From NCBI RefSeq assembly GCF_003594875.1, contig NZ_QZEY01000004.1:62001-126000 (forward strand): DNA of 64,000 nucleotides, read 5' to 3'. Position numbers and translations under genes: made by a program. Origin of the DNA: Bailinhaonella thermotolerans (GTDB taxonomy: Bacteria; Actinomycetota; Actinomycetes; Streptosporangiales; Streptosporangiaceae). Of the stretch, positions 43,995 through 55,657 are shown piece by piece (position 1 is the first letter of the stretch; each line of letters opens with the position of its first letter). Below the pieces are notes generated by a model. That model was given only the letters and a program-made list of their open reading frames with translations, was not told the DNA's origin and did no database searches.

Positions 43995-44927
43995 ATGTAC
44001 GAAGACATCGACGAGGCCGTACGGCGGGCCCGCGAGCGGGTGCGCCGTCACGGGGATCTGAGCCGCCGCAGGGAGGTGGTCTCCGACCAGCTCGCCACGG
44101 TGACCCAGCGCCTGGTGGAACTGGAGGCGCAGCTCGCCTCCGAGCAGCGCGACGTGGACCGCCTGGAGGGCCGCTCGCTGGTCGGCATGCTCTCCGCGCT
44201 GACCGGCGGCAAGGAGGAGCGCCTGATCAGGGAACGCGCCGAGGCCGACGCGGCGCGCATCAAGGTGGAGGGCGAGCGCGGGCGCGCGCTCCAGCTCACC
44301 GAGGACCTGCGCCGCATCAACGCCGAGCTGGTCACGCTCGAACACGCCCGCCAGGAGTACGACGGCGCGCTGGCCCGCAAGGAGGAGGCGGTGCGCGCGA
44401 GCGGCGACCCCCGCGCGGCCCACCTGGCCGAGGTGGCCGAACGCCTCGCCGACACCCGGGGCGACCTGCGGGAGTACGGCGAGGCGCTGGCGGCCGGGCA
44501 GCAGGCCAAGACGGCCGTGGCGACCGTGCTGCGGGCGCTGGGCCGGGCGCGCGGCTGGTCGGTCGGCGACATGGTGGGGCTGGGCTTCGCCGACATGGCC
44601 GAGCACGGGCACCTGGCCCACGCCGACCGCGCGGCCTGGGAGGCGCAGCGCGCGCTCGACGTGTTCACCCGGGAGCTGGCGGACGTGGGCGTGGCGGCGC
44701 AGGTGCTCATGCCGCCGGTGGACACCCGCTGGTTCGCCGACGTGTTCTTCGACAACGTCATCACCGACGCGCTGCGGCACCAGCGCATCGGCCGCACCGC
44801 CCGGCAGGTCGAGGAGATCTGGGTCTGGCTGGAGCACACGGTCGAGAGCCTGCGCGCCCGCCACGACGAGCTGACCCGCGCCGCCGCCACCCTCACCCGC
44901 GAGCGCGAGCAGCTCCTCACCTCCTGA
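43995..44927 (+). CDS. Coiled-coil protein of unknown function
   Basis: A 310-residue hydrophilic protein with no membrane segment. Residues about 5-160 are nearly continuous heptad-rich helix (RREVVSDQLATVTQRLVELE), with a short break around SLVGMLSALTGGKEERLIRE. A more globular part (about 165-265) includes WSVGDMVGLGFADMAEHGHL and RWFADVFFDNVITDALRHQR. A final coiled coil ends the chain. I do not recognise a named family. The SALTGG break is reminiscent of peripheral membrane-remodelling coiled coils, but that is only an impression. GAGGAGG precedes ATG 43995. Confidence 0.75.
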   Translation: MYEDIDEAVRRARERVRRHGDLSRRREVVSDQLATVTQRLVELEAQLASEQRDVDRLEGRSLVGMLSALTGGKEERLIRERAEADAARIKVEGERGRALQLTEDLRRINAELVTLEHARQEYDGALARKEEAVRASGDPRAAHLAEVAERLADTRGDLREYGEALAAGQQAKTAVATVLRALGRARGWSVGDMVGLGFADMAEHGHLAHADRAAWEAQRALDVFTRELADVGVAAQVLMPPVDTRWFADVFFDNVITDALRHQRIGRTARQVEEIWVWLEHTVESLRARHDELTRAAATLTREREQLLTS

Positions 44928-45030
44928 CCGCCCCGCCCGCACGGCCCCGCCCCGCCGTGCGCGACGGGCGGTGGCGGGCTGGATGCCGTGCGGGGGCGGC
45001 GATCGAGGTGGCGTGCCCTCGAAAATGGGG

Positions 45031-45060
45031 TAAGCTTCTCTCTCGTGCCGGTCAGAGAGA
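45031..45060 (+). promoter_or_regulatory. tRNA-Gly promoter region
   Basis: TAAGCT at 45031-45036 is a -10-like hexamer about 35 bp upstream of the tRNA. TCTCTC (45038-45043) and GAGAGA (45055-45060) are inverted in the leader. Confidence 0.45.
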
Positions 45061-45071
45061 TCGGGCAGCAC

Positions 45072-45144
45072 GCGGACGTGGCTCAGCTGGTAGAGCATCA
45101 CCTTGCCAAGGTGAGGGTCGCGGGTTCGAATCCCGTCGTCCGCT
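45072..45144 (+). tRNA. tRNA-Gly (anticodon GCC)
   Basis: Full cloverleaf by eye: acceptor GCGGACG pairs with CGTCCGC, D-arm GCTCAGCTGGTAGAGC, anticodon stem ACCTT-GCC-AAGGT, T-arm CGGGTTCGAATCCCG, and discriminator T at 45144. The 73-nt gene does not encode CCA. It is followed by a terminator. Confidence 0.97.
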
Positions 45145-45159
45145 CTGGACTCACACAGG

Positions 45160-45181
45160 GCGCCCCGGACATCCGGGGCGC
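45160..45181 (+). terminator. Intrinsic terminator after tRNA-Gly
   Basis: A 9-bp GC stem (GCGCCCCGG / CCGGGGCGC) with a four-base loop is followed by TTTCGCTTTC, the best U-rich tail in the window. Confidence 0.88.
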
Positions 45182-45224
45182 TTTCGCTTTCCCGGCGCGC
45201 GCCGCCGGATCATAGGCTCGCCCC

Positions 45225-46046
45225 ATGCGCGACCCCCGCGAAGTCCTCACCAGGCCCGCGCCCCCGCCCGACCTCACCGTGGCCTACGGCGCCCACCCCG
45301 ACCAGGTCATCGACGTACGGCTGCCGCCGGCGTCCCCCCGGGCCGTCGTCGTGATGCTGCACGGCGGGTTCTGGCGGCCGGAGTACGACCGGGCCCACAC
45401 CGCGCCGATGACCAGCGCGCTCGCGGCCGAGGGGTACGTGGCCTGCACTCCGGAGTACCGGCGGTCGGGATGGCCGGAGACGCTCGACGACGTCGCCGCC
45501 GCGCTGGACGCCCTCCCCGGGCTCCTGGCCGCCGTCTGGCCCGGGGACGGTTCCCCGGCCGGGCCGCCGGTGGTGCTGGCCGGGCACTCGGCGGGCGGGC
45601 AGCTCGCGCTGTGGTCGGCGGCGCGGCACCGGCTCCCGGCGCCGCGCTGGCGGCGGGAGGAGCCGCCGCCGGTCACCGGGGTCCTCGCCCTCGCGCCCGT
45701 GTGCGACCTGGGCCGGGCGAGCCGCCTCCGCCTGGACGGGGACGCCGTGGACGCCTTCCTCGGTGGCTCCCCGCACGTGCACCCCCCGAGGTACGCCGCC
45801 GCCGACCCCGCCCGGCTGCGGCCGTACGACCTGCCGGTGGTGATCCTGCACGGGGACCTGGACGTCCAGGTCCCCGTCACGCTCAGCCGCGACTTCGCCC
45901 GCGCCGGCCGCGACGTGACGCTGCGCGAGCTGCGCGGGGTGGAGCACTACGGGCTCATCGACCCCCTGTCGGAGGCGTGGCCGCGGGTGCTCTCGGCCGT
46001 GGCCGAGCTGGCCCGCCGGGGCCCGGCGGGCGAGCCGGTCCGCTGA
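45225..46046 (+). CDS. Alpha/beta hydrolase, carboxylesterase/kynurenine-formamidase-like
   Basis: A 273-residue hydrolase. It has the HGG oxyanion motif (VMLHGGFWRPEYD), nucleophile elbow LAGHSAGGQLAL, acid LHGDLDVQVP and His in GVEHYGLIDP. The HGGxW form with GHSAGG resembles kynurenine formamidase and small esterases of the BD-FAE group, but no tryptophan-catabolic neighbour is present. It ends 3 bp from the convergent holin-like gene, so neither has its own visible terminator there. Confidence 0.86.
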   Translation: MRDPREVLTRPAPPPDLTVAYGAHPDQVIDVRLPPASPRAVVVMLHGGFWRPEYDRAHTAPMTSALAAEGYVACTPEYRRSGWPETLDDVAAALDALPGLLAAVWPGDGSPAGPPVVLAGHSAGGQLALWSAARHRLPAPRWRREEPPPVTGVLALAPVCDLGRASRLRLDGDAVDAFLGGSPHVHPPRYAAADPARLRPYDLPVVILHGDLDVQVPVTLSRDFARAGRDVTLRELRGVEHYGLIDPLSEAWPRVLSAVAELARRGPAGEPVR

Positions 46047-46049
46047 CGG

Positions 46050-46427
46050 TCAGTCGTCGCGGCCGCCCAGGACCAGGCTGGCCAGCCAGCTCACGACCGC
46101 CACGATGATCGCGCCCCAGAACGCCGCCCAGAACCCGTCCACCTGGAACGGCAGGTCCATCTTGTCGGCGATCCACCCGGTCAGCAGGAACAGCAGCGCG
46201 TTGACCACCAGGGCGATCAGCCCCAGGGTCAGCACGTAGGCCGCGCAGCCGACGGTCTTGACGATCGGCTTGATCACCGCGTTCACGACGCCGAAGATCA
46301 CCGCGACCGCGAGCAGGGTGAGGACCTTCTTGCCCGTGTCGTTCGTGGTGACCTTGACGCCCTCGACGAAGTATTCGGCGGCCCACAGCCCCAGGGCCAC
46401 CACGACAATCCTGATGATGATGAACAC
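46050..46427 (-). CDS. Four-helix membrane protein of the phage-holin 4_2 / PF04020 family
   Basis: A 125-residue integral membrane protein. Helix pattern: FIIIRIVVVALGLWAAEY, then VLTLLAVAVIFGVVNAVIKP (the conserved VNAVIKPI motif), then CAAYVLTLGLIALVVNALLF and FWGAIIVAVVSWLASLVLG. Despite the holin name, chromosomal members are widespread in actinobacteria and their function is unknown. The GTG start lies 17 bp after the iminopeptidase stop on the same strand, suggesting co-transcription. Confidence 0.88.
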   Translation of the reverse strand: MFIIIRIVVVALGLWAAEYFVEGVKVTTNDTGKKVLTLLAVAVIFGVVNAVIKPIVKTVGCAAYVLTLGLIALVVNALLFLLTGWIADKMDLPFQVDGFWAAFWGAIIVAVVSWLASLVLGGRDD

Positions 46428-46444
46428 ATCAGGATCTTTGCACG

Positions 46445-48181
<1,737 letters not shown>

Positions 48182-48904
48182 TCAGGCGTCGGCGGTGAGG
48201 GCCAGGTAGGCGTCGCCGAGGGTGCCGCCCGCCCGGCTCTTCAGGGCCGACGGGGGACCGTCGGCGACGATCGCGCCGCCGTCGATGATGAGCACCCGGT
48301 CGTAGAGGGCCTCGGCCTCCTCCAGGTAGTGGGTGCTGACCAGGACCGTGGTGCCCTCCTCGCGCAGGCGGCGGACGTGGTCCCAGAGGGCGGCGCGGGT
48401 GCGCGGGTCCAGGCCGGTGGTGGGCTCGTCGAGGAAGAGCACGCGGGGCCGGTGGATCAGGCCCAGCGCGAGGTCGAGGCGGCGGCGCTGCCCGCCGGAC
48501 AACGCGGCCGGGGGCCGGTCCGCGAGGCCGGTCAGGCCGAACGCCTCGCACACGCGCGCCACGTGCTCGCGGGGCGGGCGCAAGCCGTACAGCGACGCCT
48601 GGAGCTCCAGCTCCTCCCGGACCGGGCGGGTGGGGTCCGCCGAGCCGCCCTGCCGCACGTAGCCGATGGCGCGCCGCACCCCGCGCGGGTCGGCGAGCAG
48701 GTCGTGCCCGGCGACGGTCGCGGTGCCGTCGGTGGGGCGGAGCAGCGTGGCGAGCATGCGCAGCGTGGTGGTCTTGCCCGCGCCGTTCGGCCCCAGGAAG
48801 CCGACGATCTCGCCGGCCCCGATCTCGACGTCCAGGCCCCGCACCGCCTCCACGCGCCCGAACGACCGGGACAGCCCGCGAGTGACGATCATCTTCTCGC
48901 TCAT
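48182..48904 (-). CDS. ABC exporter ATP-binding protein (DrrA-like)
   Basis: A 240-residue ATPase: Walker A LGPNGAGKTTTLRMLATLLR, signature ALSGGQRRRLDLALGLIHR, Walker B VLFLDEPTTGLDP and H-loop LVSTHYLEEA. The start chosen is the ATG at 48904; no ribosome site is visible and a TACTCT -10-like word ends seven bases upstream, so it is probably leaderless. It is divergent from the TetR gene, its likely repressor. Confidence 0.93.
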   Translation of the reverse strand: MSEKMIVTRGLSRSFGRVEAVRGLDVEIGAGEIVGFLGPNGAGKTTTLRMLATLLRPTDGTATVAGHDLLADPRGVRRAIGYVRQGGSADPTRPVREELELQASLYGLRPPREHVARVCEAFGLTGLADRPPAALSGGQRRRLDLALGLIHRPRVLFLDEPTTGLDPRTRAALWDHVRRLREEGTTVLVSTHYLEEAEALYDRVLIIDGGAIVADGPPSALKSRAGGTLGDAYLALTADA

Positions 48905-48911
48905 GAAAATT

Positions 48912-48953
48912 AGAGTAACACCAAAATTTAAGTCACACCAATTTTGGTAGGAT
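48912..48953. promoter_or_regulatory. AT-rich divergent promoter/operator of ABC exporter and TetR
   Basis: This spacer is by far the most AT-rich patch nearby. It contains an inverted repeat ACCAAAATT (48920-48928) / AATTTTGGT (48940-48948) and, overlapping it, a direct repeat GT(A/C)ACACCAA at 48915 and 48932 (17-bp period). -10-like words TACTCT (minus, 48917-48912) and TAGGAT (plus, 48948-48953) each end seven bases from a start codon. A TetR dimer bound here would block both promoters. Confidence 0.75.
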
Positions 48954-48960
48954 CGAAGGC

Positions 48961-49605
48961 ATGGCACAGGGTGAGGGGCTGCGGGAACGCAAGAAGCGCG
49001 AGACCCGGCAGCGCATCGCGGACGTGGCCATGGGCCTGTTCGCGGTCAGGGGCTTCGACAACGTCACGGTCGCGGAGATCGCGCGCGCGGCCGACGTGTC
49101 CGTGAACACGGTCTTCAACTACTTCAGGACGAAGGAGGACCTGTTCGCCGACCGCGAGCCCGTCGTGGTGGACCACCTGGCGAGCGTCGTGCGGTCCCGC
49201 CTCCCGGGGGAGTCCGCGCTCGCCGCCCTCCGCCGCGACCTGCTCGACTCGCTGGAGCGCCGGGACTGGCGGCACGGCTTCGCGGAGGGGGCCGAGACGT
49301 TCGCGCGCCTGGTGGAGGAGAGCCCCGCGCTCACGAACAGGATCCGCGACGTCGAGCGCCGCCGCGAGGACGCCCTGGCGGAGGCGCTCGCCGAGGAAAC
49401 GGACGCCGGGCCCGACGATCCGGTGCCCGCGCTCGCCGCCGCCCAGATCTCCGCCGCCCTGCGCGTGGTGAACTCCTACTTCCTGCGGCGGAGGCGGGCG
49501 GGGGAGACCCTCGACGAGATCCATCCGGGCGCCCGCGAGGCCGCGGAGAAGGCGTTCGCGATGCTGGAGTCCGGATTCGGGGACTACTGCACGCGTCCGG
49601 AGTAA
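48961..49605 (+). CDS. TetR-family regulator of the adjacent ABC exporter
   Basis: A 214-residue protein. N-terminal HTH: TRQRIADVAMGLFAVRGFDN, then VTVAEIARAADVSVNTVFNY and FRTKEDLF, the most conserved TetR region. The C-terminal helical domain resembles the MftR-like actinobacterial group (GETLDEIHPGAREAAEKAF). It is divergent from the DrrAB-like genes across 56 bp of AT-rich operator-like DNA, so drug-responsive control of the exporter is likely. Probably leaderless. Confidence 0.93.
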   Translation: MAQGEGLRERKKRETRQRIADVAMGLFAVRGFDNVTVAEIARAADVSVNTVFNYFRTKEDLFADREPVVVDHLASVVRSRLPGESALAALRRDLLDSLERRDWRHGFAEGAETFARLVEESPALTNRIRDVERRREDALAEALAEETDAGPDDPVPALAAAQISAALRVVNSYFLRRRRAGETLDEIHPGAREAAEKAFAMLESGFGDYCTRPE

Positions 49606-49670
49606 ACGTTCAGGTTTTGTGGAGGAACGCCCCAGCCGGTCGTCAGGCGCATGGTCAAAGCTTTGGCATC

Positions 49671-50387
49671 ATGGAACCCATGGGAGAGGCGAGCACCCGG
49701 CCCGAGGCGCGTCTGCTCGTCGTCGACGACGAGCCGAACATCCGTGAACTGCTCGCCGTGAGCCTGCGATATTCGGGGTTCGACGTGCTGACCGCGGCCG
49801 ACGGCCAGGACGCCATCGACATCGTCGGGCGGGAGCGCCCCGACCTGGTCGTCCTCGACGTCTCCCTCCCCGACATCGACGGTTTCAGCGTGATCCGGCG
49901 GCTGCGCGCCGGCACCCACTCGCCGCCCGTGCTCTTCCTGACCGCCCGCGACTCCACCGAGGACAAGATCACCGGGCTGACCCTGGGCGGCGACGACTAC
50001 GTCACCAAGCCGTTCAGCCTGGAGGAGGTCGTCGCGCGCATCCGCGCCGTGCTCCGCCGCACCCGCGGGGAGGCCGCCGGGACCGCCCGGCTGCAGGTCG
50101 CGGACCTGGAGCTGGACGAGGACAGCTACGAGGTCCGGCGGGCGGGCCGCTCGGTCCAGCTCTCGCCGACCGCGTTCAAGCTGCTGCACTACCTGATGGC
50201 CAACGCCGGGCGCGTCGTGTCCAAGGCGCAGATCCTCGACAACGTGTGGCACTACGACTTCAACGGCGACGCCGCCATCGTCGAGACGTACATCTCCAAC
50301 CTGCGCCGCAAGATCGACTTCACCGATCCCAAGCTGATCCACACCCTGCGCGGGGTGGGATACGTGCTGCGAGTCCCGCGGCCATGA
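49671..50387 (+). CDS. OmpR/PhoB-type response regulator
   Basis: A 238-residue regulator. Receiver: acidic pair in LLVVDDEPNIREL, phospho-Asp in LVVLDVSLPDIDG, and Lys in DDYVTKPFSLEE. The winged-helix effector carries QLSPTAFKLLHYLMANAGRV and the wing YISNLRRKIDF. Its similarity is to the TrcR/MprA-like group of actinobacteria. Start is ATG 49671 or 49680; neither has a ribosome site, so the mRNA may be leaderless. A CAAAGCTTTG palindrome lies at 49656-49665, just upstream. It overlaps the kinase gene by four bases. Confidence 0.93.
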   Translation: MEPMGEASTRPEARLLVVDDEPNIRELLAVSLRYSGFDVLTAADGQDAIDIVGRERPDLVVLDVSLPDIDGFSVIRRLRAGTHSPPVLFLTARDSTEDKITGLTLGGDDYVTKPFSLEEVVARIRAVLRRTRGEAAGTARLQVADLELDEDSYEVRRAGRSVQLSPTAFKLLHYLMANAGRVVSKAQILDNVWHYDFNGDAAIVETYISNLRRKIDFTDPKLIHTLRGVGYVLRVPRP

Positions 50388-51832
50388 GGCGGATGGGGCT
50401 GGCCCTGGCGCGGGTTCCGCTGTGGGGCCGCCTCATCGCGGGCACCCTGGTGCTCGTCACCGCCGCGCTCACCGTCACCGGCCTGGTCGGGACGCAGCTC
50501 CTGCACAACTACCTGATGGAGCGGCTGGACCTGCAACTGGAGCAGGCCGCGCACAAGGTCGTGCACAACCTCACCAAGCAGGTGCAGCCCCGGAACCTGG
50601 GCGCCTACGTCATCCACATCGTGGACGACCGCGGCCGGGTCGTGAACCGCGTGCCCGACGACGTGCCCGACCCTCCCGGGCTGACCCTGCCCGCGATGGC
50701 CCGGCACACCGTGCTGGAGCGCGGCGGGCGGCCGTTCACCGTGCCGGGACGGAACACCTCGCCGTGGCGCGTGATGGCGATGGACCTGCGCGACGGCCGC
50801 TCCCTGGTGATCGCCACGAGCCAGGCCGAGGTCGAGGACACCGCCGCGCAACTGCTGTTCATCGACCTGCTGGCCGGCGGCGGGGTGCTGCTGGGCCTGG
50901 GCGCGGCCGGATACCTGCTGGTCCGGGCGTCGCTGCGGCCGTTGGCGGAGATGGAGGCCACGGCCGAGGCGATCGCCGCGGGCGACCTGTCCCGCCGCGT
51001 TCCCGACCACCCCGCGAGCACCGAGGTCGGGCGGCTCGGCCGGTCCCTCAACGCCATGCTCGCCCGGCTGGAGGCCGCGATCCACGACCGCGAGGCGTCC
51101 GAGGCCGCCGCCCGCGCGTCCGAGGAACGCATGCGCCGCTTCGTCGCCGACGCCAGCCACGAGCTCCGCACCCCGCTCACCTCGATCCGGGGCTACGCCG
51201 AGCTGTCCCGCCGCGCCCCCCAGGACGCGCCCGAGCTGCCCAAGCTGCTGGCCCGCATCGAGGAGGAGGCGGCCCGGATGGGCCTGCTGGTGGACGACCT
51301 GCTCCTGCTGGCCCGCCTCGACATGCAGCGGCCCCTCGAACGCCGGCCCGTGGACCTGTTCTCCCTCGCCGCCGACACCGTGGTGGACGCCCGCACCCGC
51401 GCCCCCGAGCGCACCATCGACCTCGTACGGCTGGACGCGGCGTCCGACACCACGCGTCCCGTGGTCGTGTCCGGCGACGAGCCGCGCCTGCGCCAGGTCC
51501 TGGACAACCTCGTCAACAACGCCCTCGTCCACACCCCGTCCGGCACGCCGGTGGAGGTGCGCGTGGGGACCCGCGGGGACGAGGCCGTGGTCGAGGTCGC
51601 CGACGAGGGGCCCGGCGTCCCGGCCGACCAGGCGGCCCAGGTCTTCGAACGCTTCTACCGCGCCGGGAACGCCCGCTCCGCCTCGGGGATCGGGCTCGGG
51701 CTGTCCATCGTGTCGGCCCTGGCGACGGCGCACCACGGGGTCGCCGAGCTGGACAACCGCCCGGGGGAGGGGGCCACGTTCCGCATCCGGCTGCCCCTCG
51801 ACGGGCAGGAGGCGGCGCGGGCCGGGACCTGA
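50384..51832 (+). CDS. EnvZ-type sensor histidine kinase
   Basis: A 482-residue kinase: membrane helix about 15-40, extracytoplasmic loop of about 120 residues, second helix (LLFIDLLAGGGVLLGLGAAG), HAMP domain (VRASLRPLAEMEATAEAIAA), HisKA with phospho-His in ADASHELRTPLTSIRGYAEL, and ATPase with N-box LDNLVNNALVHT, G1 EVADEGPGVP and G2 GIGLGLSIVSALATAHHG. It is translationally coupled (ATGA) to the response regulator, forming a standard two-component pair. The signal is unknown. Confidence 0.94.
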   Translation: MRRMGLALARVPLWGRLIAGTLVLVTAALTVTGLVGTQLLHNYLMERLDLQLEQAAHKVVHNLTKQVQPRNLGAYVIHIVDDRGRVVNRVPDDVPDPPGLTLPAMARHTVLERGGRPFTVPGRNTSPWRVMAMDLRDGRSLVIATSQAEVEDTAAQLLFIDLLAGGGVLLGLGAAGYLLVRASLRPLAEMEATAEAIAAGDLSRRVPDHPASTEVGRLGRSLNAMLARLEAAIHDREASEAAARASEERMRRFVADASHELRTPLTSIRGYAELSRRAPQDAPELPKLLARIEEEAARMGLLVDDLLLLARLDMQRPLERRPVDLFSLAADTVVDARTRAPERTIDLVRLDAASDTTRPVVVSGDEPRLRQVLDNLVNNALVHTPSGTPVEVRVGTRGDEAVVEVADEGPGVPADQAAQVFERFYRAGNARSASGIGLGLSIVSALATAHHGVAELDNRPGEGATFRIRLPLDGQEAARAGT

Positions 51833-51863
51833 CCTCCCCCGGGCGGCGCGCGGGCAGCACGGC

Positions 51864-51915
51864 GCGGCCGGCGCCGGGGCCTCGGATCGAGCGAGGCCGG
51901 GGCGGCGCCGGCCGC
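51864..51915. terminator. Two-tier hairpin between histidine kinase and treS
   Basis: Outer 12-bp stem GCGGCCGGCGCC (51864-51875 with 51904-51915) and inner 7-bp stem GGCCTCG (51878-51884 with 51892-51898) form a strong structure between convergent genes. Confidence 0.8.
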
Positions 51916-51936
51916 GGGGCGGGATTCCCGCTGGGG

Positions 51937-53643
<1,707 letters not shown>

Positions 53644-53866
53644 ACGATGCTCCGCGTCGTGCTCGTTCTGGGGCATGCGAAAGTCCGGCCGGCGTCACCG
53701 GCGGGCCAGGGTTGGTCGACGCCGTCACCGGTCGGGACCCCGTCATCCCAGGTGTGTCCGGTGTGCGGTCGCGTGACTGCTGCGACCGGTGTTCCGGCGT
53801 CTCGCGGAAGTAGCGTACGCGTTGAGAGCGGGTGAAGGTGACCAAATAGGGAGGTTCCGGATGCCT

Positions 53867-53890
53867 GTTTTAAGCCTGAAATGTCGGGCA
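53867..53890 (+). promoter_or_regulatory. Possible SigB-type promoter of the ChaB-SAP gene
   Basis: GTTT (53867-53870), 15 bp, then GGGCA (53886-53890) resembles the GTTT-N14-GGGTA pattern of actinomycete stress sigma factors. The match is short; the stress-type product downstream makes it worth noting. Confidence 0.35.
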
Positions 53891-53918
53891 GCCGACGGAG
53901 GGTAGGAGGTGATGACCG

Positions 53919-54353
53919 ATGCCCGGTCGCGAAGAACTCCCGTCCACCCTGCGGCGTTCCAGCAAGGAAGCACAGGACACCTGGATCAAGACCCACGACT
54001 CGGCGGTCGAGGAGTACGGCGAGGGTCAGCGCTCCCACCGCACCGCCTACGCCTCGCTCAAGCACAAGTTCGAGAAGGTGGGCGACCACTGGGAGAAGAA
54101 GCCCAAGAAGGGCCCCTCCGACCCGCAGGCCGCCAAGGGCACCCCGGCGTCCCGGACCAACCCCTCCCGTACGGCGGGCGGCGTGGACGCCAACGCGTCC
54201 AAGGAGCACCTGATGAAGATCGCCCAGGAGCTGGACGTCAAGGGCCGCTCCAGCATGAACAAGGGCGACCTGGTCAAGGCCATCGAGAAGGCCAACACGA
54301 GGGCCACCGCCAAGTCCCGCGAGCGGGACAAGGGCAAGGGCCGGAAGAGCTAG
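53919..54353 (+). CDS. ChaB-domain protein with C-terminal SAP/Rho-N-like domain
   Basis: A 144-residue basic protein. Residues 1-62 match ChaB (REELPSTLRRSSKEAQDTWI, then KTHDSAVEEYGEG and AYASLKHKFEKVGDHWEKK). A Lys/Pro linker follows. The segment SKEHLMKIAQELDVKGRSSM, then NKGDLVKAIEKAN, is a small helix-extended-helix of SAP/Rho-N type, suggesting nucleic-acid binding. The tail is Lys/Arg-rich. Function is not established; ChaB proteins are linked to stress and cation control. A strong AGGAGGTGAT site precedes the ATG. It is convergent with topoisomerase IB. Confidence 0.9.
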   Translation: MPGREELPSTLRRSSKEAQDTWIKTHDSAVEEYGEGQRSHRTAYASLKHKFEKVGDHWEKKPKKGPSDPQAAKGTPASRTNPSRTAGGVDANASKEHLMKIAQELDVKGRSSMNKGDLVKAIEKANTRATAKSRERDKGKGRKS

Positions 54354-54468
54354 CCCGGGGCGCTTCGCGGACGCTGTGACAGAAGGTGCCCGGACGGGAC
54401 GATCTGGGCGCCGATCTGTCACGGCGCCGGCGAACCGCCCGCGATGCCCCCGCGCGGCCAGCCCGTGT

Positions 54469-54596
54469 CCTCACGCGCGAAAGTCCTCACGCGCGAAGTG
54501 GGCCCTCACGCGCCAAGTGGGCCCTCAGGCGGAGTCAGGCTCTCGGGCGGAGTCAGGCCCTCGGGCGGAGCGCGGGGCCCTCAGGCGGAGCGGAGG
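54469..54596. repeat. Two adjoining tandem arrays at the topoisomerase 3' end
   Basis: The left array has three units around CCTCACGCGCGAAGTGGGC (54469-54524, 16-19 bp). The right array has four units around GGCCCTCRGGCGGAGTC (54522-54596, 17-22 bp). The last right-hand unit contains the topoisomerase stop codon (TCA on plus, 54581-54583), so the 3' end of the gene has been copied outward. Confidence 0.85.
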
Positions 54597-55657
54597 AGGC
54601 GGAGGACGGCCTGCTCCGCCGGGCCCTGGGTGGCGAGGTGGCCCGGGTCCACGTCGGCGCCGAGGTCGGTCAGGATCGGGGCGATGGTCCGGCCCCGCTC
54701 GTAGAGCGCGATGATGCGGGGGTCCACGTAGGAGGCCCGGGTCACCGCCGGGGTGTTGCCCAGGTAGGCGGCCACCTCGGACATCACCCGGGCGACGGCC
54801 CGCTTCCTGGCGGCCTCCGTCGTCACCGGACGGGAGACGGCCAGGCCCACGGCGGCCAGGACCGTGGCGTGCCAGGTGCGGAAGTCCTTGGCCGTCACCT
54901 CGATGCCGAACAGTTCGCGCAGGTAGTCGTTGATGTCGTGGCTGCGGACGTCGTGCCAGGCCGTGCCCTGGCGATACCGCAGCAGCTCGCCCTCGCCGCG
55001 CGCCCGGAGGGCCCGCACGACCTTGCAGACCTCCGGGTCGGAGATGTCGTGGGTCCGGGTCTTGCCGCTCTTGGCCGGGTACTCGAAGTGGACCCGGCCG
55101 CGCACGCAGCGCACGTGCTCCTGGCGGAGGGTGGCCAGGCCGAAGGAGCCGTTCTCCTCGGCGTACTCCTCGCCGCCCACGCGGAAGAAGCCCAGGTCGA
55201 GCAGGCGTACGGCGGCCGCGAGGACCCGCTGCCTGGTCAGGCCGCGCTCGGCCAGGTGCTCGGCCAGCCGTTCGCGCACGGCGGGCAGCCGCTCGGCCAT
55301 GTCGAGGACGTGCTCGTGCTTCGCGCGGTCCTGGGCCTCGCGCCACGCGTCGTGGTAGCGGTACTGGCGGCGGCCCGCGGCGTCGGTGCCCAGGGCCTGG
55401 ATGTGGCCGTCCGCGTCGGGGCAGATCCAGACGTCCGTCCACGCCGGGGGGATGACCAGGGCCTTCACCCGCCGCAGCGTCTCGCCCTCGCCGAGCGGTT
55501 CGCCCGCGGGGTCGAAGTACTGGAAGCCGCGGCCCCGCCGTACCCGGGTGATCCCGGGCTCGGACGGGTCGCTGCGGCGCAGCCCGCCCGGGAGTTCGTC
55601 CACCGGCCGGTCAGACGCCGGTGGGGTCTTCCCACGCCTCGTCGGGCTCTCCGTCAT
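54581..55657 (-). CDS. Type IB DNA topoisomerase (poxvirus-like)
   Basis: A 358-residue bacterial topoisomerase IB. N-terminal domain: RGRGFQYFDPAGEPL and IPPAWTDVWICPDADGHIQA. Catalytic domain: the first Arg in ALRARGEGELLRYR (approximate), the Lys in FEYPAKSGKTRTHDI, the His/Arg region SHDINDYLREL, and the nucleophilic Tyr in AVTRASYVDPRII. It relaxes supercoils through a 3'-phosphotyrosine intermediate. It is an accessory enzyme, often near DNA-repair or stress genes. ATG 55657 lies inside the small upstream gene, with GAGG upstream, suggesting coupling. Confidence 0.94.
   Translation of the reverse strand: MTESPTRRGKTPPASDRPVDELPGGLRRSDPSEPGITRVRRGRGFQYFDPAGEPLGEGETLRRVKALVIPPAWTDVWICPDADGHIQALGTDAAGRRQYRYHDAWREAQDRAKHEHVLDMAERLPAVRERLAEHLAERGLTRQRVLAAAVRLLDLGFFRVGGEEYAEENGSFGLATLRQEHVRCVRGRVHFEYPAKSGKTRTHDISDPEVCKVVRALRARGEGELLRYRQGTAWHDVRSHDINDYLRELFGIEVTAKDFRTWHATVLAAVGLAVSRPVTTEAARKRAVARVMSEVAAYLGNTPAVTRASYVDPRIIALYERGRTIAPILTDLGADVDPGHLATQGPAEQAVLRLLRSA

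Noticed and set aside
46050-46427. Prophage holin, hinting at a phage remnant
   Set aside because: Chromosomal PF04020-type proteins are common in actinobacteria; no other phage gene is near.
54469-54596. Regularly spaced repeats resembling a CRISPR array
   Set aside because: The units are contiguous 16-22-bp tandem repeats without unique spacers, and no cas genes are present.
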